Assembly: GCF_902859645.1 (NCBI RefSeq)
Contig: NZ_CADIJR010000058.1
Span: forward strand, 1 to 39,210
Length of the DNA: 39,210 bases
Source: Achromobacter insuavis
GTDB taxonomy: Bacteria; Pseudomonadota; Gammaproteobacteria; Burkholderiales; Burkholderiaceae_B
Reading direction: 5' to 3'
In this document: positions 33,516 through 39,210 of the stretch, piece by piece
Layout: every line of letters begins with the position of its first letter
How positions within the stretch are numbered: the first letter of the stretch is position 1
Notes under the pieces: model-generated
What the model was told of the DNA's origin: nothing
Databases searched by the model: none
Seen by the model: the letters and a program-made list of their open reading frames with translations, nothing else
Made by a program: the position numbers and the translations under genes

Positions 33516-34148
33516 TCAGGCCGCGCGCAGGATCGCGACGCCACGCCCGGCGAACGCGCGCTCGAATGCCGCCATCGGCACACAGGCATCGGCCTGCGCG
33601 CCGGGCTCGCCGGAAGGATTGTGGAAGGTCACATGCCCCGGCGTGGCCCGCGTCACCAGCACCAGGTGCCCGCCCCTGGCCGGCGGCTCGCGCTCCGGCC
33701 AGCGGATCCACGGATGCACCGACGCCATGAAATAGGCCGCGCCGTTCATCACCGCGGGTAGTTCGTCCGCGCGCACATCCACGCGCACTTGCGCCTGCAG
33801 TCCGAATTGCTCGGCCACGAAGCGCACGAACGGCGCGTAGATCATTCCCTTGATGTGACCCTCGGCGTCTTCCGTGTAGGCGCCGTACGGCAGACTGCGG
33901 CGCGCCAGCTCCAGGGTCGGATGGACCAGCCCGGTCTCGGCCGCCAGCACCATCTTCAGGCAGGCCATGCCGCAGACATGGCTGGCCCAGCGCGCATATT
34001 CCGTCACGTCGCGCGCGCCGGACGCGGGCCATGCCGGGTCGTCCTCGAGCCGGAGTTCCTTGCGGATGATCGCGCCCGCCAGGTGCGCCGACTCCCATTG
34101 GCAAAAGTAAGGCACCGGCCGCCTCCCGGCGGATCGTGACGAATCCAT
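33516..34148 (-). CDS. C39-like cysteine peptidase family protein
   Basis: 210 residues from the ATG at 34148, which has GGAGGGG a few bases upstream. A papain-like layout is seen: the Cys motif HVCGMACLKM with C59 as probable nucleophile, the GGHLVLVTRAT motif with H161, and FHNPSG with N177 as third residue. A preceding Gln (PYFCQWES) could form the oxyanion hole. This is the C39-like peptidase fold used to clip double-glycine leader peptides, but no ABC transporter, bacteriocin or leader-peptide gene lies nearby, and there is no signal peptide. The substrate is therefore open. It is oriented away from the hydroxyacyl-CoA dehydrogenase gene. Confidence 0.8.
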   Translation of the reverse strand: MDSSRSAGRRPVPYFCQWESAHLAGAIIRKELRLEDDPAWPASGARDVTEYARWASHVCGMACLKMVLAAETGLVHPTLELARRSLPYGAYTEDAEGHIKGMIYAPFVRFVAEQFGLQAQVRVDVRADELPAVMNGAAYFMASVHPWIRWPEREPPARGGHLVLVTRATPGHVTFHNPSGEPGAQADACVPMAAFERAFAGRGVAILRAA

Positions 34149-34272
34149 GAACCCCTCCAGCAAGACATCGAAGATGCGCGCGCCGCTATCTTGCCCGCCG
34201 CCCCCATGCGTGGCAACCCTGCCCGCTTTGCTTCACAATGGGCCTTCCCATCGACATCCTCCGGAGCGCCGC

Positions 34273-35217
34273 ATGACCGACTCGTCCGCTTTCCCCGCCA
34301 TCAACCGCGTCGCCATCGTCGGCGCCGGCACCATCGGCGCCAGCTGGGCCGCGTTGTTCCTCGCGCACGGACTCGACGTCGTGGTCTGCGATCCCGCCGC
34401 CGACGCCGAGCCGCTGACGCGCGCGCGCGTTGCCGCCGCCTGGCCCGTGCTGGCGGAACTCGGACGCGTCGCCGCCGGCGCGACGCCCGATACCCTGCGC
34501 TTCGAGCCCGACCTGGCCGCCGCGCTGCAAGGCGTCGACTTCGTGCAGGAAAACGCGCCCGAACGCGAAGACTTCAAGACCGACCTGTTCGCGCGCATGG
34601 ACGCGCTGCTCGCGCCCCACGCGATCGTCGCCTCCAGTTCCTCCGGACTCATCATGAGCCGGCTGCAGGCGCGGTGCCAGCACGCCGCGCGCTTCGTCAT
34701 CGGCCACCCGTTCAATCCGCCGCACCTGATCCCGCTGGTGGAAGTGGTGGGCGGCAAGCAGACCTCGGACGCCACCATCGAACGCTGCATCGCCTTCTAT
34801 CGCCAGCTGGGCAAGCACCCGATCCGCCTGAACAAGGAAGTTCCGGGCCACATCGCCAACCGCCTGCAGGCCGCCCTGTGGCGAGAAGCGATCCACCTGG
34901 CCGCCGACAACGTCGCCAGCGTGGCCGACATCGACGCCGCCGTGTCGCAAGGCCCCGGCCTGCGCTGGGCCCTGTTCGGCCCGCACATGACCTTCAACCT
35001 CGGCGGCGGCGCGGGCGGCCTGGCCAACTTCATGGACCACCTGCTGGGACCGGTGCAGACCTGGTGGGACGATCTCGGCTCGCCCGAAGTCACGCCGGAA
35101 CTGCAACGCCGCCTGATCGACGGCGTCAATGCCGAGGCCGGTGCGCGCAGCATCGCCGACCTGGTCGAGACCCGCGATGCGCAGCTGACGGCGCTGCTGA
35201 AGATCCTGCAACGCTGA
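34273..35217 (+). CDS. 3-hydroxyacyl-CoA dehydrogenase family protein (carnitine dehydrogenase-like possible)
   Basis: 314 residues from the ATG at 34273, with CGGAG about eight bases upstream. The Rossmann motif GAGTIG is at 17-22 and the NAD-discriminating acid is D40. The catalytic dyad H145/E157 lies in VIGHPFNPPHLIPLVEVVGG, and the C-terminal helical domain has KEVPGHIANRLQAALWREA. The length fits stand-alone 3-hydroxybutyryl-CoA or L-carnitine dehydrogenases; the GPGLRWALFGPHMTFNLGGG segment favours the latter branch slightly. Neither beta-oxidation nor carnitine partners are adjacent, so the substrate is unsettled. The next gene starts 83 bases downstream. Confidence 0.88.
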   Translation: MTDSSAFPAINRVAIVGAGTIGASWAALFLAHGLDVVVCDPAADAEPLTRARVAAAWPVLAELGRVAAGATPDTLRFEPDLAAALQGVDFVQENAPEREDFKTDLFARMDALLAPHAIVASSSSGLIMSRLQARCQHAARFVIGHPFNPPHLIPLVEVVGGKQTSDATIERCIAFYRQLGKHPIRLNKEVPGHIANRLQAALWREAIHLAADNVASVADIDAAVSQGPGLRWALFGPHMTFNLGGGAGGLANFMDHLLGPVQTWWDDLGSPEVTPELQRRLIDGVNAEAGARSIADLVETRDAQLTALLKILQR

Positions 35218-35300
35218 CCCGGGCCGCCAGCCGCCGCTGGTATCCTATGTCGATAGCCTGCCACGCAGGCGCTCCCCGCTCACTCACGCAGGAATGCCCC

Positions 35301-35573
35301 ATGGTTTCCGTCATCCACGATACCGAGCGCTCGCGCTACACCGCCACTGTCGACGGCGTGCTGTGCGTGCTCGACTACCATCTGCGCGACGGCGTCATGA
35401 CCATCACGCACACCGGCGTGCCCAGCCAGGTCGGCGGCCGCGGCATCGCCGCCGAACTGACCCGCGTCGCGCTGGACACGGCCCGCGCGCAGGGCTGGAA
35501 GGTGCGCCCGCAGTGCTCCTACGCCGACGTCTACATGCGCCGCCATCCCGAATACAACGACCTGCTCGCCTGA
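35301..35573 (+). CDS. Small GNAT-like N-acetyltransferase (YjdJ type)
   Basis: 90 residues. It shows the compact family pattern: YTATVDGVLCVLDYHLRDGVM, THTGVPSQVGGRGIAAELTR (acetyl-CoA loop, V-x-x-x-x-x-G-x-G/A) and WKVRPQCSYADVYMRRHPEY, ending DLLA. These small proteins resemble the core of GNAT enzymes and are related to human GTLF3B/NATD1; their substrates are mostly unknown. AGGAA lies several bases ahead of the ATG. It is followed after eight bases by ychJ, with which it is likely cotranscribed. Confidence 0.87.
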   Translation: MVSVIHDTERSRYTATVDGVLCVLDYHLRDGVMTITHTGVPSQVGGRGIAAELTRVALDTARAQGWKVRPQCSYADVYMRRHPEYNDLLA

Positions 35574-35581
35574 TTGCCACC

Positions 35582-35977
35582 GTGACCACGCCAGACCCGA
35601 TTGCCTGTCCCTGCGGCACGGCCAAGCCCTACGCCGCCTGCTGCGGCCGCTGGCACCAGGGCCCGCAGGCCTTGCAGGCCCCCACCGCGCAAGACCTGAT
35701 GCGCTCGCGCTACAGCGCCTTCGTGCTGGACAGGCTCGCCTACCTGCTCGACACCTGGCATCCCAGCACCCGCCCCGCCTCGCTCGAACCCAATCCACCC
35801 GGCTTGAAATGGCTGGGCCTGACGGTCAAACAGGCCCGCGACCAGGATGCCGATCACGCCACCGTCGAATTCGTCGCGCGCAGCCGCCTGGCCGGCCGCG
35901 CCAGCCGGATGCACGAAGTCAGCCGTTTCGTGCGCGAAGGCGGACGCTGGTACTACGTGGACGGCGACCTAAGCTGA
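35582..35977 (+). CDS. ychJ: YchJ family protein (UPF0225) with SEC-C motif
   Basis: 131 residues from a GTG start. The N-terminal zinc-binding SEC-C motif reads C9-P-C11-G, then Y-x-x-C20-C21-G, as in the C-terminus of SecA. The conserved body follows: DLMRSRYSAFVLDRLAYLLDTWHPSTRP, then WLGLTVKQARDQD, then FVARSRLAGRASRMHEVSRF and GRWYYVDGD. The function of YchJ is not established. The start follows the GNAT-like gene after eight bases. The last nine bases overlap the 3' end of the convergent LysR gene. Confidence 0.92.
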   Translation: MTTPDPIACPCGTAKPYAACCGRWHQGPQALQAPTAQDLMRSRYSAFVLDRLAYLLDTWHPSTRPASLEPNPPGLKWLGLTVKQARDQDADHATVEFVARSRLAGRASRMHEVSRFVREGGRWYYVDGDLS

Positions 35978-36856
35978 CGCCAGCTGGCGACGCGGCGGAT
36001 CAGCGTCCTCGCCCACCGCCCGCTTCAACACCGCGATCAGGTTCGCCACCGCGCCGCCGGCCGTGGCGCGCGCTGCGCCCACGATCGCCAGTTCAGTGCG
36101 CGGCGCCGGCGCCAGCCCCTGCGCCGCGCCGAGTATCCCGTGCTCCGGCAGGCAGGCGAACGCCGGCAGCAACGAAATGCCCAAGCCCGCCGCCACGGCC
36201 GCCTGCACCCCCGCCAAACTCTGGCTGTGATACGCGGCGCGCCAAGGCCGTCCGGCGCTTTCCAGCGCGTAGATCATGCGTTTGCGATAAATGCAGCCCT
36301 GCGGAAAGAGCACCAGCGGCACGGGTTCCGAGCCCCGCAGCAGGGCCTTGTCCCCCACCCATGCCAGCCGTTCGAGCCACGACGCCAGACACGGACCATC
36401 ACCCGGCTCACGCTTGATCAGCGCCAGATCCAGCTCACCCGAGGCCAGCCCCGCCTTCAGGTCGGTGCTCATGCCGCTGCCGGTTTCAAGACGGATTTCC
36501 GGATGGCTGGCGGCGAAGCCGGCCAGCAGCGCCGTCAGCCGCGACACATCGAAGTCCTCCGGAATGCCCAATCGGATCGCCTGCATCCGCCGCGGCGCCG
36601 ACAGCACCCGTTCGGCCTCATCCGCCATCGCCAGCAGCTTGCGCGCGTAGGCCAGCATCAACTCGCCATCCTCGGTGGCCTGCACCTGGTTGCCGGCCCG
36701 GTCGCGCAGCAGCAAGGTCTTGCCCACGGTCTGTTCCAGCTTGCGCACCTGCTGGCTCACGGTCGATTGCGTCCGATGCACCCGCCCCGCCGCCCGCGTG
36801 AAGCTGCCTTCATCAACTACGCAGACGAGCGTCCTCAACAATTCGAGATCAAGCAT
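35969..36856 (-). CDS. LysR family transcriptional regulator
   Basis: 295 residues starting MLDLELLRTLVCVVDEGSFT. The helix-turn-helix is FTRAAGRVHRTQSTVSQQVR followed by LEQTVGKTLLLRDRAGNQVQ (about 18-60). The effector domain shows IRLGIPEDFDVSRLTALLAG and AAVAAGLGISLLPAFA. It is divergent from the HAD hydrolase and class II aldolase genes, which are its most likely targets. The intergenic gap has a small AT-rich pocket with a possible LysR site. The effector is unknown. Confidence 0.93.
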   Translation of the reverse strand: MLDLELLRTLVCVVDEGSFTRAAGRVHRTQSTVSQQVRKLEQTVGKTLLLRDRAGNQVQATEDGELMLAYARKLLAMADEAERVLSAPRRMQAIRLGIPEDFDVSRLTALLAGFAASHPEIRLETGSGMSTDLKAGLASGELDLALIKREPGDGPCLASWLERLAWVGDKALLRGSEPVPLVLFPQGCIYRKRMIYALESAGRPWRAAYHSQSLAGVQAAVAAGLGISLLPAFACLPEHGILGAAQGLAPAPRTELAIVGAARATAGGAVANLIAVLKRAVGEDADPPRRQLASA

Positions 36857-36984
36857 GGTGTGTCCTGGATGGCTGCGCGGTATGGGGTGAGTTGGGCCGG
36901 ACGCCATGCCCGGGAATGAGCCGGGACGCACGGCTTGCCCGTCCGAATCGATCCCGCGCCAAACGGATCAGGAACCGAGTCCCA

Positions 36985-37036
36985 ACGATATTCATTATTC
37001 CACTGACTTGAGTTTGATTATTAATTTTACAACTCA
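36985..37036. promoter_or_regulatory. AT-rich divergent promoter region with possible LysR site
   Basis: Within the 234-base gap between the LysR and HAD genes, a short AT-rich pocket contains TGAGTT (37009-37014) and its complement AACTCA (37031-37036) around an AT core. It is the only candidate LysR site or promoter here. No clear -35/-10 pair was assigned. Confidence 0.35.
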
Positions 37037-37090
37037 CCAGGCCAGATCCTAAGCTGGCTTCATCTCCAACGGCGCCACAAAGGAATCCCC

Positions 37091-37804
37091 ATGCCCCTGG
37101 ACCATCTCCCCCGCCCGCAATGGCTCACGTTCGACTGCTACGGCACCCTGATCCAATGGGATGAAGGCCTGCAGGCCGCCGTCGCGCGGATCCTGGCCGC
37201 GGGCGAAGCGCGCCAGCACACGCCGACGCCGGCGCAATTCCTGCATGTCTACGACGAACACGAACACCGCCTGGAGCGCACGCCGCCCCATATGCGCTTT
37301 GTCGACGTCACCCGCGAATCGCTGCGGCTCACCATGCGCGACCTCGACCTGGCCTACCGGCCGCAGGACGCCGAGCTGCTGACAGGCAGCATCTCGGCCA
37401 TGCCGCCATTTCCCGAGGTGGTCGACACCCTGGCCAGGCTGAAACGCGCCGGATTCCGCCTGTGCATCATCTCCAACACCGATGACGCCATCATCGCCGG
37501 CAACGTGGCGCAGCTGGGCGGCCACATCGACCGCGTCATCACTGCCGAGCAGGCCGGCGCCTACAAACCGTCGCGGCGCATCTTTGCCCACGCCCACGAC
37601 AGCCTGGGCGTCACCCCCGACGAGGTCGTGCACATCTGCGCCAGTCCGCATCTGGACCACGCCGCCGCGCGCGACATCGGCTTCCGCTGCGTCTGGATCG
37701 ACCGAGGCACCGGCCGCCAGCCCTTGCCGGACTATCGCCCCGACGCTACTGTATCGAGTCTGGACAAAGTCCCCGGCCTGTTCCAGCAGGCCGGCTGGAT
37801 CTGA
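37091..37804 (+). CDS. HAD superfamily hydrolase, haloacid dehalogenase type II-like
   Basis: 237 residues. The nucleophile motif is TFDCYGTLIQW with D15, typical of type II haloacid dehalogenases (DxYGT). Motif II is IISNTDDAII, motif III lies at YKPSRRIF, and motif IV is near ASPHLDHAAARDIGF, where the acidic residue is D661-type in family terms (HLDH). The cap lies between motifs I and II. It may dehalogenate 2-haloacids or hydrolyse a phosphate ester. AGGAA precedes the ATG. A class II aldolase gene follows after 152 bases and a large hairpin, and both are divergent from a LysR regulator. Confidence 0.87.
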   Translation: MPLDHLPRPQWLTFDCYGTLIQWDEGLQAAVARILAAGEARQHTPTPAQFLHVYDEHEHRLERTPPHMRFVDVTRESLRLTMRDLDLAYRPQDAELLTGSISAMPPFPEVVDTLARLKRAGFRLCIISNTDDAIIAGNVAQLGGHIDRVITAEQAGAYKPSRRIFAHAHDSLGVTPDEVVHICASPHLDHAAARDIGFRCVWIDRGTGRQPLPDYRPDATVSSLDKVPGLFQQAGWI

Positions 37805-37810
37805 ATCCAC

Positions 37811-37869
37811 GGCCCGGGAGCTTGGCCGGCGCAAGCCGTTGCCGGCTCCGCCGGACAAGCTCCCGGGCC
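37811..37869. repeat. Large inverted repeat between HAD and aldolase genes
   Basis: A perfect 14-base pair of arms, GGCCCGGGAGCTTG (37811-37824) and its complement (37856-37869), encloses 31 bases that contain further GCCGGC-type complementarity. It begins six bases after the HAD stop. No T-run follows on either strand, so it is more likely an mRNA-stabilising or translation-separating structure, or a dispersed repeat. Confidence 0.6.
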
Positions 37870-37956
37870 GCGCGCCTGCCAGGCAGCGCCGCGGACGCCA
37901 GGACTTCAGCAATATTCCGCCCTCCCATCACTCTCGACTCTCACTTCGGGTTGCCC

Positions 37957-38721
37957 ATGAACAAAGATCCCCACTTCGCCGACGCGCTCTTTCATGCGGA
38001 CCGCGTCGCCGCCCTGCGCGCCGACCTGGCGTTGGCCCTGCGCGCGGCCGCTGCGCACGGACTCGGCGAAGGCGTCTGCAACCACTTCAGCGTGGCGCTG
38101 CCCGGCGATACCGATCATTTCCTGCTGAACCCTCGCGGCCTGATGTGGAACGAAGTCCAGGCCGACGACATCGTGCTGGTCGACGCCCAGGGCCAGAAAC
38201 TCGCGGGACGCCACGAAGTCGAGCCCACCGCCATGTTCATCCACGCCGCGATCCACCGCATCGCCGGCAAGGCCTGTGTGCTGCACACCCACATGCCGTA
38301 CGCCACGGCCCTGACGTTGACGGCCGACCGGACGCTGGATACCACGCTATCCCAGAATGCCATGCGCTTTCACGGCCGCATCGCCGTCGATGGGGACTAT
38401 AACGGCCTGGCCCTGGATGCCAGCGAAGGCGAACGCATCGCCCACGCCATGCAAGGCGCCGATATCGCTTTTCTCGGTAATCACGGCGTGGTGGTCTGCG
38501 GCGAGCGCCTCGACTACGCCTACGATGACCTGTTCTTCCTCGAGCGCGCCTGTACCGGCCAGGTGCTGGCGCAGTCCACCGGCCGACCCATGGCGCCGGT
38601 GGACCCGAGAATCGCCTCGAAGGTCGCGGAACAGATCCAGAGCGAACGCCTGCAGTCCGAATTGTTCTTCGCCGCGCTGCGGCGCCAGCTGCCAGACGCG
38701 GCGCAACGCCAGCCGGGCTGA
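37957..38721 (+). CDS. Class II aldolase/adducin domain protein
   Basis: 254 residues. Family features are GLGEGVCNHFSVAL (about 35-48), E89 in VEPTAMFIHAAIH, the zinc-ligand pair H110-x-H112 (LHTHMPYATAL) and H176 (LGNHGVVV). These proteins cleave or form aldols of sugar phosphates, or act as decarboxylases or epimerases; many bacterial members next to LysR and HAD genes have no assigned substrate. It lies in the same direction as the HAD gene and is probably part of the same LysR-controlled unit. The ATG at 37957 starts the domain; no strong Shine-Dalgarno is seen. Its 3' side faces the 5S terminator. Confidence 0.88.
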   Translation: MNKDPHFADALFHADRVAALRADLALALRAAAAHGLGEGVCNHFSVALPGDTDHFLLNPRGLMWNEVQADDIVLVDAQGQKLAGRHEVEPTAMFIHAAIHRIAGKACVLHTHMPYATALTLTADRTLDTTLSQNAMRFHGRIAVDGDYNGLALDASEGERIAHAMQGADIAFLGNHGVVVCGERLDYAYDDLFFLERACTGQVLAQSTGRPMAPVDPRIASKVAEQIQSERLQSELFFAALRRQLPDAAQRQPG

Positions 38722-38810
38722 TGCCGGCAACGAGGCGGGAGCAAAGGGTGGCGCGGCCCATGCGGCCAACGCCATGAGAATCGCCTCAGTCGGCGTTTCG
38801 CGCCAAAGAA
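38722..38810. other. Gap between aldolase gene and rRNA terminator
   Basis: Eighty-nine bases with no gene, promoter or strong structure that I can support. Confidence 0.5.
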
Positions 38811-38842
38811 AAAACCCCGCAGGCGTCAGCCTGCGGGGTTTT
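38811..38842 (-). terminator. Intrinsic terminator downstream of 5S copy B
   Basis: AAAACCCCGCAGGC (38811-38824) and its exact complement (38829-38842) surround the loop GTCA. Read on the minus strand the stem ends in TTTTTT, ending transcription from the 5S gene. It also has Ts on the plus strand and may stop the aldolase transcript. Confidence 0.92.
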
Positions 38843-38856
38843 CTTTTCGAATAACT

Positions 38857-38970
38857 GCCTGATACTGACCTACTTTCACAGACGTCCGTCCACTATCATC
38901 GGCGCGAAGGCGTTTCACTGTCCTGTTCGGGATGGGAAGGAGTGGTACCACCTTGCTATGGGTATCAGGC
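38857..38970 (-). rRNA. rrf: 5S ribosomal RNA, copy B (complete)
   Basis: The minus strand shows a standard betaproteobacterial 5S of about 114 bases: 5' GCCTGATACCCATAGCAAGG, the TGGTACCACTCCTTCCCATC and CCGAACAGGACAGTGAAACG core, and GTAGGTCAGTATCAGGC at the 3' end. The first nine bases (GCCTGATAC) pair perfectly with the last nine (GTATCAGGC) to close helix I, which fixes both ends. It is the distal of two 5S genes in the same direction. Confidence 0.93.
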
Positions 38971-39106
38971 TTGACCTGCCGAGCCTCCCGCCACAATGGC
39001 GAGCGCTCCAATCCTGGGTACTGCATGGCCAGCTTCGTGCGCGACGGACGATCAGAGCCTGGCTCAATAATCATGCCGCGCGCATAAACGGGCTTTTCAC
39101 AAAGAC

Positions 39107-39138
39107 AAAACCCCACAGGCGAGAGCCTATGGGGTTTT
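39107..39138 (-). terminator. Intrinsic terminator-like stem between the two 5S genes
   Basis: AAAACCCCACAGGC (39107-39120) pairs with GCCTATGGGGTTTT (39125-39138) with one G-U type mismatch and loop GAGA. It directly follows 5S copy A on the minus strand and closely resembles the terminator after copy B. Confidence 0.8.
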
Positions 39139-39149
39139 GCGGAATAAAA

Positions 39150-39210
39150 GCCTGACGATGACCTACTTTCACAGACGTCCGTCCACTATCATCGGCGCAA
39201 AGGCGTTTCA
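39150..39210 (-). rRNA. rrf: 5S ribosomal RNA, copy A (3' part, runs off the window)
   Basis: The last 61 bases match the 3' part of copy B except for four changes: three in the terminal helix (ATCGTCAGGC end instead of GTATCAGGC) and one in the core (GCGCAAAGG instead of GCGCGAAGG on the plus strand). The 5' half lies beyond the window. It probably follows a 23S gene further right (inference). Confidence 0.9.

Noticed and set aside
38971-39106. A tRNA gene in the spacer between the 5S copies
   Set aside because: No cloverleaf, no GTTCRANNC T-arm motif and no CCA-ready acceptor stem could be found on either strand.
38826-39116. A 96-codon reading frame on the minus strand running through 5S copy B
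   Set aside because: More than half of it is 5S rRNA sequence and a terminator stem; it has no domain and no Shine-Dalgarno that stands out.

Overview
The window is a high-GC, gene-dense stretch of ordinary chromosome from a betaproteobacterium, most likely Alcaligenaceae (Achromobacter/Bordetella group). This rests on protein content (55-residue Zn-independent L33, 78-residue L28, a Lys/Ala-rich tail fused to an HU-like domain, fused LivHM), the betaproteobacterial 5S sequence and GC-biased third codon positions. It is an inference from sequence, not a database match. I see no insertion sequence, phage, CRISPR array or tRNA.

Layout. 1-1546 (+): end of a beta-propeller lactonase, then a uronate-dehydrogenase-like SDR, converging on a (-) unit of fused tautomerase and LacI regulator (2975-1568). 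3132-6554 (-): glycine betaine importer in the order proX-proW-proV, with a cluster of hairpins between X and W. An AT-richer gap follows, then cfa (-) divergent from a Bcr/CflA drug exporter (+). 9744-10534 (+): promoter, long leader, rpmB-rpmG and a terminator. 10702-14566 (+): branched-chain amino-acid type ABC operon (binding protein, fused LivHM permease, LivG) with no LivF. 19086-14574 (-): D,D-carboxypeptidase, hemerythrin-like protein, phosphonopyruvate hydrolase and a SulP transporter. 19487-19945 (+): HU-like histone-tailed protein.

20062-29487 (+): MarR regulator with its operator and an MFS exporter, then the housekeeping run leuS-lptE-holA, then proA followed by a small membrane protein, a 2-keto-4-pentenoate hydratase-like enzyme and a GNAT. 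29564-34148: amidase (-), LysR (-) divergent from a DHA2-type exporter (+) across a clear LysR palindrome, and an orphan C39-like cysteine peptidase (-). 34273-35977 (+): 3-hydroxyacyl-CoA dehydrogenase, small GNAT-like protein and YchJ. 35969-38721: LysR (-) divergent from a HAD hydrolase and a class II aldolase (+). The right end holds a complete 5S rRNA and part of a second 5S, both on the minus strand and each with its own terminator.

How the genes work together. The first genes fit oxidation of a uronate to an aldarolactone and its hydrolysis. proXWV and cfa are both stress-related (osmolyte uptake, membrane cyclopropanation). The LivJ-HM-G operon, the PphA-SulP pair and the LysR/MarR exporter modules are typical of a metabolically versatile soil or opportunistic betaproteobacterium. 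The most unusual points are the phosphonopyruvate hydrolase/SulP pair, the ABC operon with only one ATPase gene, the tandem divergent 5S genes and several strong unexplained inverted repeats.
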